The notes beneath the pieces were generated by a model, which had not been told where the DNA came from, did not search any database, and saw only the letters and a program-made list of their open reading frames with translations. This document shows positions 7,345-15,285 of a stretch of 38,299 nucleotides of DNA, in pieces. Origin of the DNA: Rhodospirillales bacterium (GTDB taxonomy: Bacteria; Pseudomonadota; Alphaproteobacteria; Dongiales; Dongiaceae); NCBI GenBank assembly GCA_009885795.1, contig VFKA01000049.1, positions 1 to 38,299 on the forward strand, in the 5' to 3' direction. The stretch's first letter is position 1; each line of letters opens with the position of its first letter. A program made the translations under genes and the position numbers.

Positions 7345-10092
7345 ATGATCGATTTCGGCTCGCTCAGCTTCGTCACGCCCTGGCTGCTCGCCGCGTTGGC
7401 GGCGCTGCCGGCGCTGTGGTGGCTGCTGCGGCTGCTGCCGCCGACGCCGCGGCGCATCCGCTTCCCCGCCATTCGCCTGCTGTTCGGGCTCGAGCCGCGC
7501 GAGGAAACGCCCCAACGCACGCCCCTCTGGCTCGTGCTGCTGCGCCTGCTGCTGGCAAGCCTCGTCATCGTGGCGCTGGCGCATCCGCTGATCGATGCGA
7601 CCGGCGCAGGCGGCCGTTCGGGTCCGCTGTTGCTGGCGATCGACAATGGCTGGAGCGCGGCTTCGCGCTGGCCTGCGCGCGGCGAGGCGATGATCGACGC
7701 CTTGGAGCGCGCCCAACGCGACGAGAGGCCCATCTATGTCCTCGTCACGGCGCCGCAAGACGGCGAGGCGGCCGGCCTGTTGTCGGGACCGCAGACCGCC
7801 GCCGAGGCGATGGAACGCGTACGGGCGCTCCAGCCGCTGCCATGGCCGGCCGACAGGGCGCTTGCCATGGCCGCGCTGGCGCCGCTCGGCGACGGCGCGA
7901 TGGGCGACGTTCTCTGGCTGTCGGACGGCGTCGCCACCGAGCCGGAAGCCGACCGGGCCTTCGCCGACCGGCTGGCGGCGTTGGGGCCGCTTAAGGTGAT
8001 GCGCGATCCGCCGTCGCGCCTGCCGCTGCTCAACCACGCGCCCGGCCGGGGCGGCGCCGTGCTGACCGTGAACCTGTCGCGCGCGACCGCGGAAGGAGCA
8101 AGGACGGTGTTGGTGCGGGCGAGCGAAGGCAATGGACGCCTGGTCACCCTGGCCGAAGTGGCCTTCGAGGCCGGCCAGCGCGGCGCGGAAAAGGCGATCG
8201 AGCTGCCGCCCGAACTGATCAATCGCATCGAGCGCATCGGCATCGAGGGCGAGGCCGGCGCCGGGGCCGTGGTGCTGCTGGATGAGCGTTGGCGCAGAAG
8301 GCCGGTCGGGCTCATGGGCGGCGCCGGCGACGACGAGGCGCAGCCGCTTCTGGGCGAACTCTACTATCTCCAGCGCGCGCTGGCGCCGTTCACGGAGCTC
8401 CACCGCGGGACCATTGCCGAGCTGGCGCAAGCCGGAACGGCGGTGCTGGTGCTGGCCGATGTGGGCGTCATCCCGGAGGAGGATTCGGGCCGGGCGAAAT
8501 CCTGGATCGAAAACGGCGGCGTGCTGCTGCGCTTTGCCGGCGAGCGGCTGGCGGAAAACGCCGACCCCACGCTGTTGCCGGTGCGCCTCAGGCTGGGCGA
8601 GCGAACGCTGGGCGGCGCGTTGTCCTGGACCCGCCCGGCGGCACTGGCGCCCTTCGCCTCCGACAGCCCCTTCGCCGGACTCGCGATCCCCGAGGACGTG
8701 ACCGTCAAGCGCCAGGTGCTGGCGGAGCCGGAGCCCGATCTCGGCGCCAAGACCTGGGCCCGGCTGGCCGACGGCACGCCGCTGGTGACGGCGGAGCGGC
8801 GCGGGCGGGGCTGGCTCGTGCTCGTGCACACGACCGCCAACACCGATTGGTCGTCGCTCGCCCTCTCCGGCCTCTTCGTCGACATGCTGCGCCGGATCGT
8901 CGACATGAGCGAAGGCGTCGCCGGCGGCGACACGAGCGCAAGCTTGGCCCCCTACCGGACGCTCGACGGTTTCGGACGGTTGGGCGTGCCTCCGCCGACC
9001 GCGGCGCCGGCGGCGGCTTGGGTGTTCGACAAAGGCGAGGTCGGGCCTAGGCACCCGCCGGGCTATTACGGCGGCGAGGCGTCGCGCCGCGCCTTGAACC
9101 TTGGCGCGGGCTTGCGCGAGGTGAATGCGCTGGGCGACATGCCGGCGGCGGCCGAGATCGGCGATTATCGCGTCGAGCGGGAAACCGACTTGAAGCCCTG
9201 GCTGCTGGCGGCGGCGGCGGCGCTTCTTCTTATCGATCTTCTGATTGCATTGGTATTGCGCGGCCTGCTTCCGGCGCCGCGGCGCCGCGCCGCGGCCGCG
9301 TTGGCGGTCCTGGCGTGCCTGGCGGGTCTTGGCCTGGGCGGCCGCCCCGCCCCTTCGCTGGCGCAAGACCCGGATGAAGCCGCCATCGCGCTCACGCGCG
9401 ACACGCATCTGGCTTACGTGCGCACCGGCTCGCCCGCGATCGACGCCACCAGCCATGCGGGCTTGCAAGGTCTGATCCTGGTGCTGAAGCAGCGCTCGGC
9501 GGTCGAGGCGGCGGCGCCGGCGGGCGTCGATCTCGAATCCGACGAGTTGGCCTTCTACCCGCTGCTCTATTGGCCGATGACGGCCGAACAGCCCTTGCCC
9601 GGCCCCGGCGCGTTGCGGCGCCTCGATGCCTATTTGCGCAACGGCGGCATCGTGTTCTTCGATACCCGGGATCAGGGCGCGCTCGAAGGGCTCGGCGAAG
9701 CCGGCGAGGGGACCAAGGCCCTTCGCGAAATCGTGCGCGGCCTCGACATTCCCCCGCTGGTGCCGATGCCGCCCGATCACGTGCTGACCAAGTCGTTCTA
9801 TCTGCTGCGGCAGTTTCCCGGCCGCTGGGACGGCGGAACGATCTGGCTCGATTCGGGAGAAGGGCGCCTCAACGACGGCGTCGCCTCGGTGCTGATCGGA
9901 AGCAACGACTATGCCGCCGCGTGGGCCGTCGATGATTTCGGGTCGCCATTGTTTCCGGCGGTGCCGGGCGGCGAGCAGCAGCGCGAGATCGCCTATCGCT
10001 TCGGCGTCAATCTGGTGATGTACGCGCTCACCGGCAATTACAAGTCGGACCAGGTCCACGTTCCGGCCATCCTCGAGCGCCTGGGGCAATGA
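7345..10092 (+). CDS. BatA N-terminal / DUF4159 membrane protein
   Basis: A 915-residue inner-membrane protein. The N-terminus matches the BatA-type aerotolerance domain, with membrane segments near residues 8-28 and 54-76 and the basic linker PPTPRRIRFPAIRLL between them. A vWA-like region follows, but its metal site reads AIDNGWS (no DxSxS). A large soluble part leads to two more membrane segments near 616-634 and 645-662. A C-terminal DUF4159 domain runs from about 690 to 905 (e.g. TRDTHLAYVRTG, NGGIVFFDTRD). It overlaps the next gene by four bases (ATGA), so the pair is coupled. Belongs with MoxR and DUF58 by position. The specific function is unknown. Confidence 0.88.
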   Translation: MIDFGSLSFVTPWLLAALAALPALWWLLRLLPPTPRRIRFPAIRLLFGLEPREETPQRTPLWLVLLRLLLASLVIVALAHPLIDATGAGGRSGPLLLAIDNGWSAASRWPARGEAMIDALERAQRDERPIYVLVTAPQDGEAAGLLSGPQTAAEAMERVRALQPLPWPADRALAMAALAPLGDGAMGDVLWLSDGVATEPEADRAFADRLAALGPLKVMRDPPSRLPLLNHAPGRGGAVLTVNLSRATAEGARTVLVRASEGNGRLVTLAEVAFEAGQRGAEKAIELPPELINRIERIGIEGEAGAGAVVLLDERWRRRPVGLMGGAGDDEAQPLLGELYYLQRALAPFTELHRGTIAELAQAGTAVLVLADVGVIPEEDSGRAKSWIENGGVLLRFAGERLAENADPTLLPVRLRLGERTLGGALSWTRPAALAPFASDSPFAGLAIPEDVTVKRQVLAEPEPDLGAKTWARLADGTPLVTAERRGRGWLVLVHTTANTDWSSLALSGLFVDMLRRIVDMSEGVAGGDTSASLAPYRTLDGFGRLGVPPPTAAPAAAWVFDKGEVGPRHPPGYYGGEASRRALNLGAGLREVNALGDMPAAAEIGDYRVERETDLKPWLLAAAAALLLIDLLIALVLRGLLPAPRRRAAAALAVLACLAGLGLGGRPAPSLAQDPDEAAIALTRDTHLAYVRTGSPAIDATSHAGLQGLILVLKQRSAVEAAAPAGVDLESDELAFYPLLYWPMTAEQPLPGPGALRRLDAYLRNGGIVFFDTRDQGALEGLGEAGEGTKALREIVRGLDIPPLVPMPPDHVLTKSFYLLRQFPGRWDGGTIWLDSGEGRLNDGVASVLIGSNDYAAAWAVDDFGSPLFPAVPGGEQQREIAYRFGVNLVMYALTGNYKSDQVHVPAILERLGQ

Positions 10093-12191
10093 CCGCCATG
10101 GATCCGGCGAGCCTCGGCATCGAATGGACGCCGCTATTGCCGCCATGGGCGATCCTTGCTTTCGCGGGCGTCGGCGCGAGCCTGGTGGCCTTGGGCGCGT
10201 GGCGCCGCGCGCGAGGGATCTTGTGGCGCGCCATGGCGGTCGCGGTCATGGCGGCGGCGCTCGCCAACCCCTCGCTCATCGCCGAGGAACGCGAGGCGCT
10301 TGCCGACGTGGCCGTCCTGCTCATCGACGAATCGGCGAGCCAGGACATAGCGCCGCGCCCCTCGCAAACCGCGGCCGCCGCGGCGGCGATGGAGCAGCGC
10401 ATGCGCGCGCTTCCCGACATCGAGGTGCGCGTCGTGCGCGCCGGGCGCGCGCTACCCGGCGGCGAGGAAGGAACACGGCTGTTCGCGGCGCTGAATGACG
10501 CGCTATCGGACGTTCCCAACCGGCGCTTGGCCGGAATCGTCGCCATCACCGACGGCCAGGTCCATGACGTGCCCACCGGCCCGGCCGCGGCCGGCTTCGA
10601 TGCGCCGCTCCATGTTCTGCTGACGGGCCTCTCCCAGGATGGCGACCGCAGGCTGACATTGCCGAAGGCCCCTACATTCGGACTCGTCGGCAAGCCGGTC
10701 ACCGTCACGGTGCGCGTCGACGACCTGCCGGATGCAGGCGGCGCCGGAACGGTCAACGTTAGCTTGTGGAAGGATGGCGAGCCCTTGGCGCCGGTCGAGG
10801 TGCCGCTCGGCGTCGATCACGAGATCGAACTGCCGATCGACCATGGCGGGCCGCAGGTGTTCGAGATCGCGGTCGGTAACGGCCCGCGCGAGCTCAGCCT
10901 CGTCAACAACCGGGCGATCGCCGTGGTGAACGGCGTGCGCGACCGCCTGCGCGTGCTGCTGATATCGGGCGAGCCCTATCCCGGCGAGCGCACCTGGCGC
11001 AGCCTGCTCAAGGCCGACACGGCCGTCGATCTGATCCATTTCACCATCCTGCGCCCGCCCGAGAAACAGGACGGCACGCCGGTCAACGAATTGTCGCTGA
11101 TCGCGTTCCCGACGCGGGAGCTGTTCGAAGCCAAGCTCGATGAATTCGATCTTGTCATCTTCGACCGCTATCGGCGCGGCGGCGTGCTGCCGCGGGCCTA
11201 TTTCGAAAACATCGTCGATTACGTGCGCGCCGGCGGCGCGCTTCTGGAATCGTCGGGCGCCGATTACGCCGGCCCGCTCAGTGTTTATCAGTCGCCCTTG
11301 AGCGAGGTTCTGCCGGCCGAGCCGACCGGACGGGTGATCGAGCGCGGATTCAGGCCGATGGTCAGCGTGCTTGGCCGGCGCCATCCGGTGACCGCCGATT
11401 TGCCCGGGTCGATGGCGGAATCCGGCGAGGACGCCGCCGTTCCGCGATGGGGCCGCTGGTTCCGCCACGTGGATACCAGGTTGAAGCGCGGCACGGCGGT
11501 GATGGAGGGCATCGACGGGCTGCCGCTGTTGGTTCTCGACCGTGTCGGCGAGGGCCGCGTTGCCCAGCTTCTGAGCGATCAGATCTGGCTGTGGTCGCGC
11601 GGATTCGAAGGCGGCGGCCCGCAGCTCGAACTGCTGCGCCGGGTCGCGCATTGGTTGATGAAGGAACCGGAACTCGACGAGGAGGCGCTGCGCGCGACGG
11701 TCGAGCAAGGCCGGCTGCGGATCACCCGCCGCAGCCTCGACGAGGATCAGGGCGACGTCACGGTGACCACGCCCTCGGGCCGCTCTTTCGCGCTCGAACT
11801 TAGTCCCGACGGCCCCGGCCGGGCCGCGGCCGACACGCAGGCCGGCGAGATCGGTCTTTATCGCGTCGGCGATGGCGATCGCCACGCCTTCGCCGCGAGC
11901 GGCCCGCTGAACCCGCTTGAATTCGCCGACCTCCGGGCGACGGCGGAAAGACTGCAACCGCTGGCGGAGGCGACGGGCGGCGCGATCCTGCCGCTTTCGC
12001 CGGACCGCCATCCGCAAATCCGCAAGGTCGCCTCGGGGCGCGACACCGCCGGGCGGGATTGGCTCGGGCTTCGAGCCAACAACGACTACATCGTGCGCGG
12101 CGTCAGCCAGACGCCGCTGGTACCGCCGATCCTGGTACTCGCCGCCGGGCTCGGCGCGCTGCTGCTTTCCTGGTGGCGCGAGGGGCGATAA
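10089..12191 (+). CDS. vWA-like / glutamine amidotransferase-like membrane protein
   Basis: A 700-residue membrane protein that ends the MoxR block. Predicted membrane segments lie near residues 18-38, 44-62 and 676-695. Between them is a vWA-like domain with an intact DESAS site (D80, S82, S84) and a matching VAITDGQ (151-157). A Rossmann-like region from about 285 (RVLLISGEPYPGERTWRSL) through VIFDRYRRGG and YVRAGGALLESSG resembles the glutamine amidotransferase-like domain often annotated in this family, but I see no catalytic Cys. Starts at an ATGA overlap with the DUF4159 gene. Function unknown; a partner of MoxR by context. Confidence 0.82.
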   Translation: MTAMDPASLGIEWTPLLPPWAILAFAGVGASLVALGAWRRARGILWRAMAVAVMAAALANPSLIAEEREALADVAVLLIDESASQDIAPRPSQTAAAAAAMEQRMRALPDIEVRVVRAGRALPGGEEGTRLFAALNDALSDVPNRRLAGIVAITDGQVHDVPTGPAAAGFDAPLHVLLTGLSQDGDRRLTLPKAPTFGLVGKPVTVTVRVDDLPDAGGAGTVNVSLWKDGEPLAPVEVPLGVDHEIELPIDHGGPQVFEIAVGNGPRELSLVNNRAIAVVNGVRDRLRVLLISGEPYPGERTWRSLLKADTAVDLIHFTILRPPEKQDGTPVNELSLIAFPTRELFEAKLDEFDLVIFDRYRRGGVLPRAYFENIVDYVRAGGALLESSGADYAGPLSVYQSPLSEVLPAEPTGRVIERGFRPMVSVLGRRHPVTADLPGSMAESGEDAAVPRWGRWFRHVDTRLKRGTAVMEGIDGLPLLVLDRVGEGRVAQLLSDQIWLWSRGFEGGGPQLELLRRVAHWLMKEPELDEEALRATVEQGRLRITRRSLDEDQGDVTVTTPSGRSFALELSPDGPGRAAADTQAGEIGLYRVGDGDRHAFAASGPLNPLEFADLRATAERLQPLAEATGGAILPLSPDRHPQIRKVASGRDTAGRDWLGLRANNDYIVRGVSQTPLVPPILVLAAGLGALLLSWWREGR

Positions 12192-12200
12192 GACGCGCGC

Positions 12201-12563
12201 CTATTGCAGCGCCGGCTCCAGCTTCTCATGGAAGAGCGCCAGGTGGGGTGCCAGCTTGTCGCTCTTGCAGCCCCATTTCTGGACCATGTCGCGCATTTCG
12301 GACTTCGCCTTTTCGATGAGCGTCAGGCGCCTTCCCGCGCCGACGCCGAAGCCTACGTCCGCGTCGATGACGGCGCCCATCTTGGTCTGTTCCGGCTGGT
12401 TGAATTCGGTGTTATCGCGCAGGCAATGCACGGCGGCGCGAATCGCCTGGTGATAGCCGACATAGGTCGCCTCCGCCGCCTCATCGGCCAGCGCCGGCCA
12501 GTTCAGCCCCGCCATCAGAATGAGCGCCGCCGCGACAGCGCATGATCGGACATTTGCCATCAC
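12201..12563 (-). CDS. Small secreted protein of unknown function
   Basis: A 120-residue protein with a signal peptide (VAAALILMAGLNWPALA, cleaved before DEAAEA). The mature part is helical and charged, with two cysteines (AAVHCLRDN and KWGCKSD) that may form a disulphide. I do not recognise the family. The start is GTG at 12563 or ATG at 12560; GAGGAA upstream fits the GTG slightly better. It converges with the MoxR block, leaving only nine bases between the stops. Confidence 0.6.
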   Translation of the reverse strand: MMANVRSCAVAAALILMAGLNWPALADEAAEATYVGYHQAIRAAVHCLRDNTEFNQPEQTKMGAVIDADVGFGVGAGRRLTLIEKAKSEMRDMVQKWGCKSDKLAPHLALFHEKLEPALQ

Positions 12564-12660
12564 GATCCGTTTCCTCGACTATTGTTGGCGATTGTCTTCA
12601 TAGACTAACGCACACGCCACGCCGGGGCAAAGCCCGATTGGCGTCCACGGAGCACTTGCC

Positions 12661-13566
12661 ATGCGCGTCACCGCCCGACTGAAGCAACTCATCGAGGCCC
12701 CGGATATCCTGCTGTTGCCCGGCGCGCACGACGCGCTGGCCGCCCGGCTGATCGAGCATGCCGGGTTCCAGGCGCTGACCTGCGGCGGCTACAGCGCCAC
12801 CGCCTCGCTTCTGGGCGCGCCCGACACCGGTCAGTTGACCATGAGCGAGATGGCCGATCTCTACGCCAGGCTCGCCACCGCGACGGCGCTGCCGATCCTG
12901 GCCGATGCCGACACCGGCTATGGCAACGCCAGCAACGTCGCGCGCACCGTGCGGGCCTATGAGCGCGCCGGCGTCGCCGGCCTCATCCTCGAGGACCAGG
13001 TGGCGCCCAAGCGCTGCGGCCACATGGCCGGCAAGGATGTCATACCGATCGAGGAGATGGCGGCCAAGCTCAAGGCGGCGCTCGATGCCCGCGTCGACGG
13101 CGATTTCGTCATCACCGCGCGCACCGACGCGCGATCCGTGCTCGGATTCGAAGCGGCCATCGAACGCGCCCAAATCTTTCGCGAAATAGGCGCGGATCTG
13201 CTGTTCGTCGAGGCGCCGGAATCGGTCGAGGAATTGCGCCGGGTCTGTTCGGAGATCCCGGGGCCCTGCCTCGCCAACGCGGTCGAGGGCGGACGCACCC
13301 CGTCCCTTCCGGCCAAGACACTCGAGGACATGGGTTTCGCGGTCGTGACCCATCCGGTGGCGGCGACTTACGCGGTGGCAACGGCGCTGGCCGAGCTCTA
13401 CGCGACCCTGCGGCGCGACAGCGGCACGCAGGCGATGGCCGGACGCATGATGGACTTCGATGCCTTCAACGCGCTGGTCGGCCTCGCCGTTCAGCGCGAG
13501 ACCGAGGCCGGCTACGCCGCCTTCGCGCGCGAATTCCTGAATGGGCGGCGGGAAGACGGCGCTTAA
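12661..13566 (+). CDS. Isocitrate lyase / PEP mutase family enzyme
   Basis: A 301-residue TIM-barrel enzyme of the isocitrate lyase/phosphoenolpyruvate mutase superfamily, acting on a 2-oxo- or hydroxy-dicarboxylate. Visible active-site elements are the Gly-rich CGGYSATAS (41-49), the Mg2+ ligand segment ADADTGYGN (81-89), EDQ (111-113) and KRCGHMAGK (117-125), whose C119 is the lyase cysteine. TARTDA follows further on. The length suits 2-methylisocitrate lyase (PrpB-like), carboxyPEP mutase or oxaloacetate decarboxylase members, and I cannot separate these from the sequence. No propionate genes are adjacent. GGAG precedes the ATG. Converges with the PAS gene, three bases apart. Confidence 0.85.
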   Translation: MRVTARLKQLIEAPDILLLPGAHDALAARLIEHAGFQALTCGGYSATASLLGAPDTGQLTMSEMADLYARLATATALPILADADTGYGNASNVARTVRAYERAGVAGLILEDQVAPKRCGHMAGKDVIPIEEMAAKLKAALDARVDGDFVITARTDARSVLGFEAAIERAQIFREIGADLLFVEAPESVEELRRVCSEIPGPCLANAVEGGRTPSLPAKTLEDMGFAVVTHPVAATYAVATALAELYATLRRDSGTQAMAGRMMDFDAFNALVGLAVQRETEAGYAAFAREFLNGRREDGA

Positions 13567-13569
13567 GAT

Positions 13570-14058
13570 TCACATCGTCCGGTAAGGACCGGTCAAGAAT
13601 CCGAAATACACCAACACCATGTCGACGCGTTCGCCGTCGGCGGACAGCGGCAGCAACAGCGTATCCGTTTCGTAGGTCGTGTTTTCCTTAGGATTGCGGA
13701 ACGGTTCGCGCACGAGCTTCGGCGCCCGGTCGCGGACCACGGATTCGTAAGCGCTCAGCACGTCCGGGTGCTCGCCAAAGAAAGCGACGGCATCCGAGGT
13801 GCGGCCGGTTCGATCCTCGCCGGTCGCGGCCACCACGTCCGTTCCGACCAGCCGGTACCGCACGCGGAACGGTTCGTGGAGCACTTCCATCAACATGAGT
13901 CTTGGCAGATGACGCCGAAGGTCGAGCGGATCGATGTCCTTGCGCGACGGCATGGCGCGGGAGCCGCGCCGCGCGAGCCAATAGTCGAAGAGTTGGACGA
14001 GATCCTCGCTCGCCAAGCGAGCCCGAAACTCGTCGAAACTGGTCCCATCCACCGTCAT
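13570..14058 (-). CDS. PAS domain protein (PAS_5 family)
   Basis: A 162-residue single-domain PAS protein of the PAS_5 type, frequent in Rhodospirillales and relatives. The pattern LFDYWLARRGSRAMPSRKDI, followed by DLRRHLPRLMLMEV and FRVRYRLVGTDVV, is characteristic of the N-terminal half, and VLVYFGF closes the fold. There is no output domain, so it may bind a ligand or act through a partner. ATG at 14058 is preferred over GTG at 14061 because GAGGG sits about six bases before it. Monocistronic, just downstream of tRNA-Gln on the same strand. Confidence 0.8.
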   Translation of the reverse strand: MTVDGTSFDEFRARLASEDLVQLFDYWLARRGSRAMPSRKDIDPLDLRRHLPRLMLMEVLHEPFRVRYRLVGTDVVAATGEDRTGRTSDAVAFFGEHPDVLSAYESVVRDRAPKLVREPFRNPKENTTYETDTLLLPLSADGERVDMVLVYFGFLTGPYRTM

Positions 14059-14111
14059 CACGCTCCCTCGTCAACTCGATATCGGCACGTCGCCGCTTGT
14101 CTCAATGCCGC

Positions 14112-14185
14112 TGGCTGGGGCGCCAGGATTCGAACCTGGGATCACGGGACCAAAGCCCGTTGCCTTACCGCTTGGCTACGCCCCA
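14112..14185 (-). tRNA. tRNA-Gln (UUG), CCA encoded
   Basis: Read on the minus strand, acceptor TGGGGCG pairs with CGCCCCA. The D arm is GCCAAGCGGTAAGGC, the anticodon stem ACGGG/CCCGT encloses loop CTTTGGT with anticodon TTG (reads CAA), and the T arm is CCAGG-TTCGAAT-CCTGG. Discriminator G is followed by an encoded CCA at 14112-14114. All four arms pair without mismatch. Confidence 0.97.
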
Positions 14186-14228
14186 TGCGAAGGAGGGTTA
14201 AAGCAAGATCGGGCGCGCGCCGCAACGT

Positions 14229-15113
14229 TCATCGCGACAGCGCGCAAGGGGCGACCCACCAGCCGGGCCGGGCGCTCTTGATCGTTTTCGCGGCGGCCAG
14301 GGCCGGTCCGTCGCCGGCGAAGAGGCCGAAGCAGGTGGCGCCACTGCCCGAGAGGCGCGCGAGAAGGCAGCCGGCTTGGCGAGACAACGCCGTCTCGACC
14401 TCGCCGATAACCGGCATCAACGCCCGGGCCGGCGCCGCGAGGTCGTTGTCGCGGGCGGAAAGCAGCCGCGCGAGTTCGGACGCGTCCGCCGGCGCGTCGG
14501 GCCAGCGCGCCGGCGCGGAGAACGGCTCGGTCCTAGCGCGAAAGACATCGGCCGTCGCAAGCGGCGAACCGGGATTCACCAGAACCAACCAGGCGGGCGG
14601 AAGCGCGGGCGCTAGCTCGACGGCCTCGCCGATGCCGCTCACGAAAGCGGGCCGGCCGAAGAGACAGACCGGCACGTCGGCGCCGAGGCCGAGACCGATC
14701 CGCGCCAGTTCGGGCTCATCCAGCTTCACGTCCCAAAGTTCCATGAGCGCCCGCAGCGCCGCCGCCGCGTCGGCCGATCCTCCGCCGATGCCGGAGGCGA
14801 CCGGCAGAACCTTGTCGAGGGCGATGGCGGCGCCCGAAGCGCCGCCGCACGCGGCCCGCAGCCGCCTTGCCGCGCGCATGACAAGGTTGTCCTCGCCCGC
14901 CGACAGGGCGTCGGCGAACGGGCCTTGGATGGCGAGTGAGAGATCGGGCGACGGGCTACAGGCGATCTCGTCGCCGATATCGGCGAAGGCGATCAGAGAG
15001 TCGAGCAGGTGATAGCCATCGGCCCGGCGGCCGGTGACGTGAAGATAGAGATTGATCTTGGCCCGGGCGACGCGCCGCACCGCTTTGCCGCCGGGGCGCG
15101 CTATCGGATGCAT
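14229..15113 (-). CDS. ispE: 4-diphosphocytidyl-2-C-methyl-D-erythritol kinase
   Basis: A 294-residue GHMP kinase of the MEP isoprenoid pathway that phosphorylates CDP-ME at the 2-hydroxyl. AKINLYLHVTGRRADGYH near the N-terminus and the ATP loop LPVASGIGGGSADAAAALR (103-121) identify it, and the C-terminal LSGSGATCFGLF is the third GHMP motif. Starts at GTG 15146 and ATG 15122 are possible; ATG at 15113 is preferred because GGAATGAG precedes it. It sits downstream of a TPR gene on the same strand, an arrangement common in alphaproteobacteria; the gap between them holds a palindromic repeat. tRNA-Gln follows downstream. Confidence 0.93.
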   Translation of the reverse strand: MHPIARPGGKAVRRVARAKINLYLHVTGRRADGYHLLDSLIAFADIGDEIACSPSPDLSLAIQGPFADALSAGEDNLVMRAARRLRAACGGASGAAIALDKVLPVASGIGGGSADAAAALRALMELWDVKLDEPELARIGLGLGADVPVCLFGRPAFVSGIGEAVELAPALPPAWLVLVNPGSPLATADVFRARTEPFSAPARWPDAPADASELARLLSARDNDLAAPARALMPVIGEVETALSRQAGCLLARLSGSGATCFGLFAGDGPALAAAKTIKSARPGWWVAPCALSR

Positions 15114-15171
15114 GAATCTCATTCCGGGCTTCGAGTGCTGCCCCACGAGGGACTTCCCGATTCAGGAGCCT

Positions 15172-15239
15172 GTCATTCCGGCGAAAGCCGGAATCCATCG
15201 CGATGCTTCGCCATGGGTACCGGCTTTCGCCGGTACGAC
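15172..15239. repeat. Palindromic repeat (CATTCCGGCGAAAGCCGGAAT type)
   Basis: The left arm (15172-15197) contains CCGGCGAAAGCCGG and the right arm (15214-15239) contains CCGGCTTTCGCCGG in inverse orientation. Each arm is itself a hairpin, and the two arms also pair with each other. It lies in the gap between the TPR gene and ispE. Confidence 0.85.
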
Positions 15240-15285
15240 AGCGGTGTTTCGTCAACAATGCCGGCGGCGGCGCCCGAGGTCACCG

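Noticed and set aside
7321-10146. A 941-codon open frame on the minus strand opposite the DUF4159 gene
   Set aside because: Its protein is an Arg/Gln/His-rich string without family motifs, as expected for the complement of a GC-rich gene; the plus-strand frame has clear domains and membrane segments.
10503-12017. A 504-codon minus-strand frame opposite the last MoxR-block gene
   Set aside because: Same type of shadow: no recognisable domain, while the plus frame has coupled start, vWA site and membrane segments.
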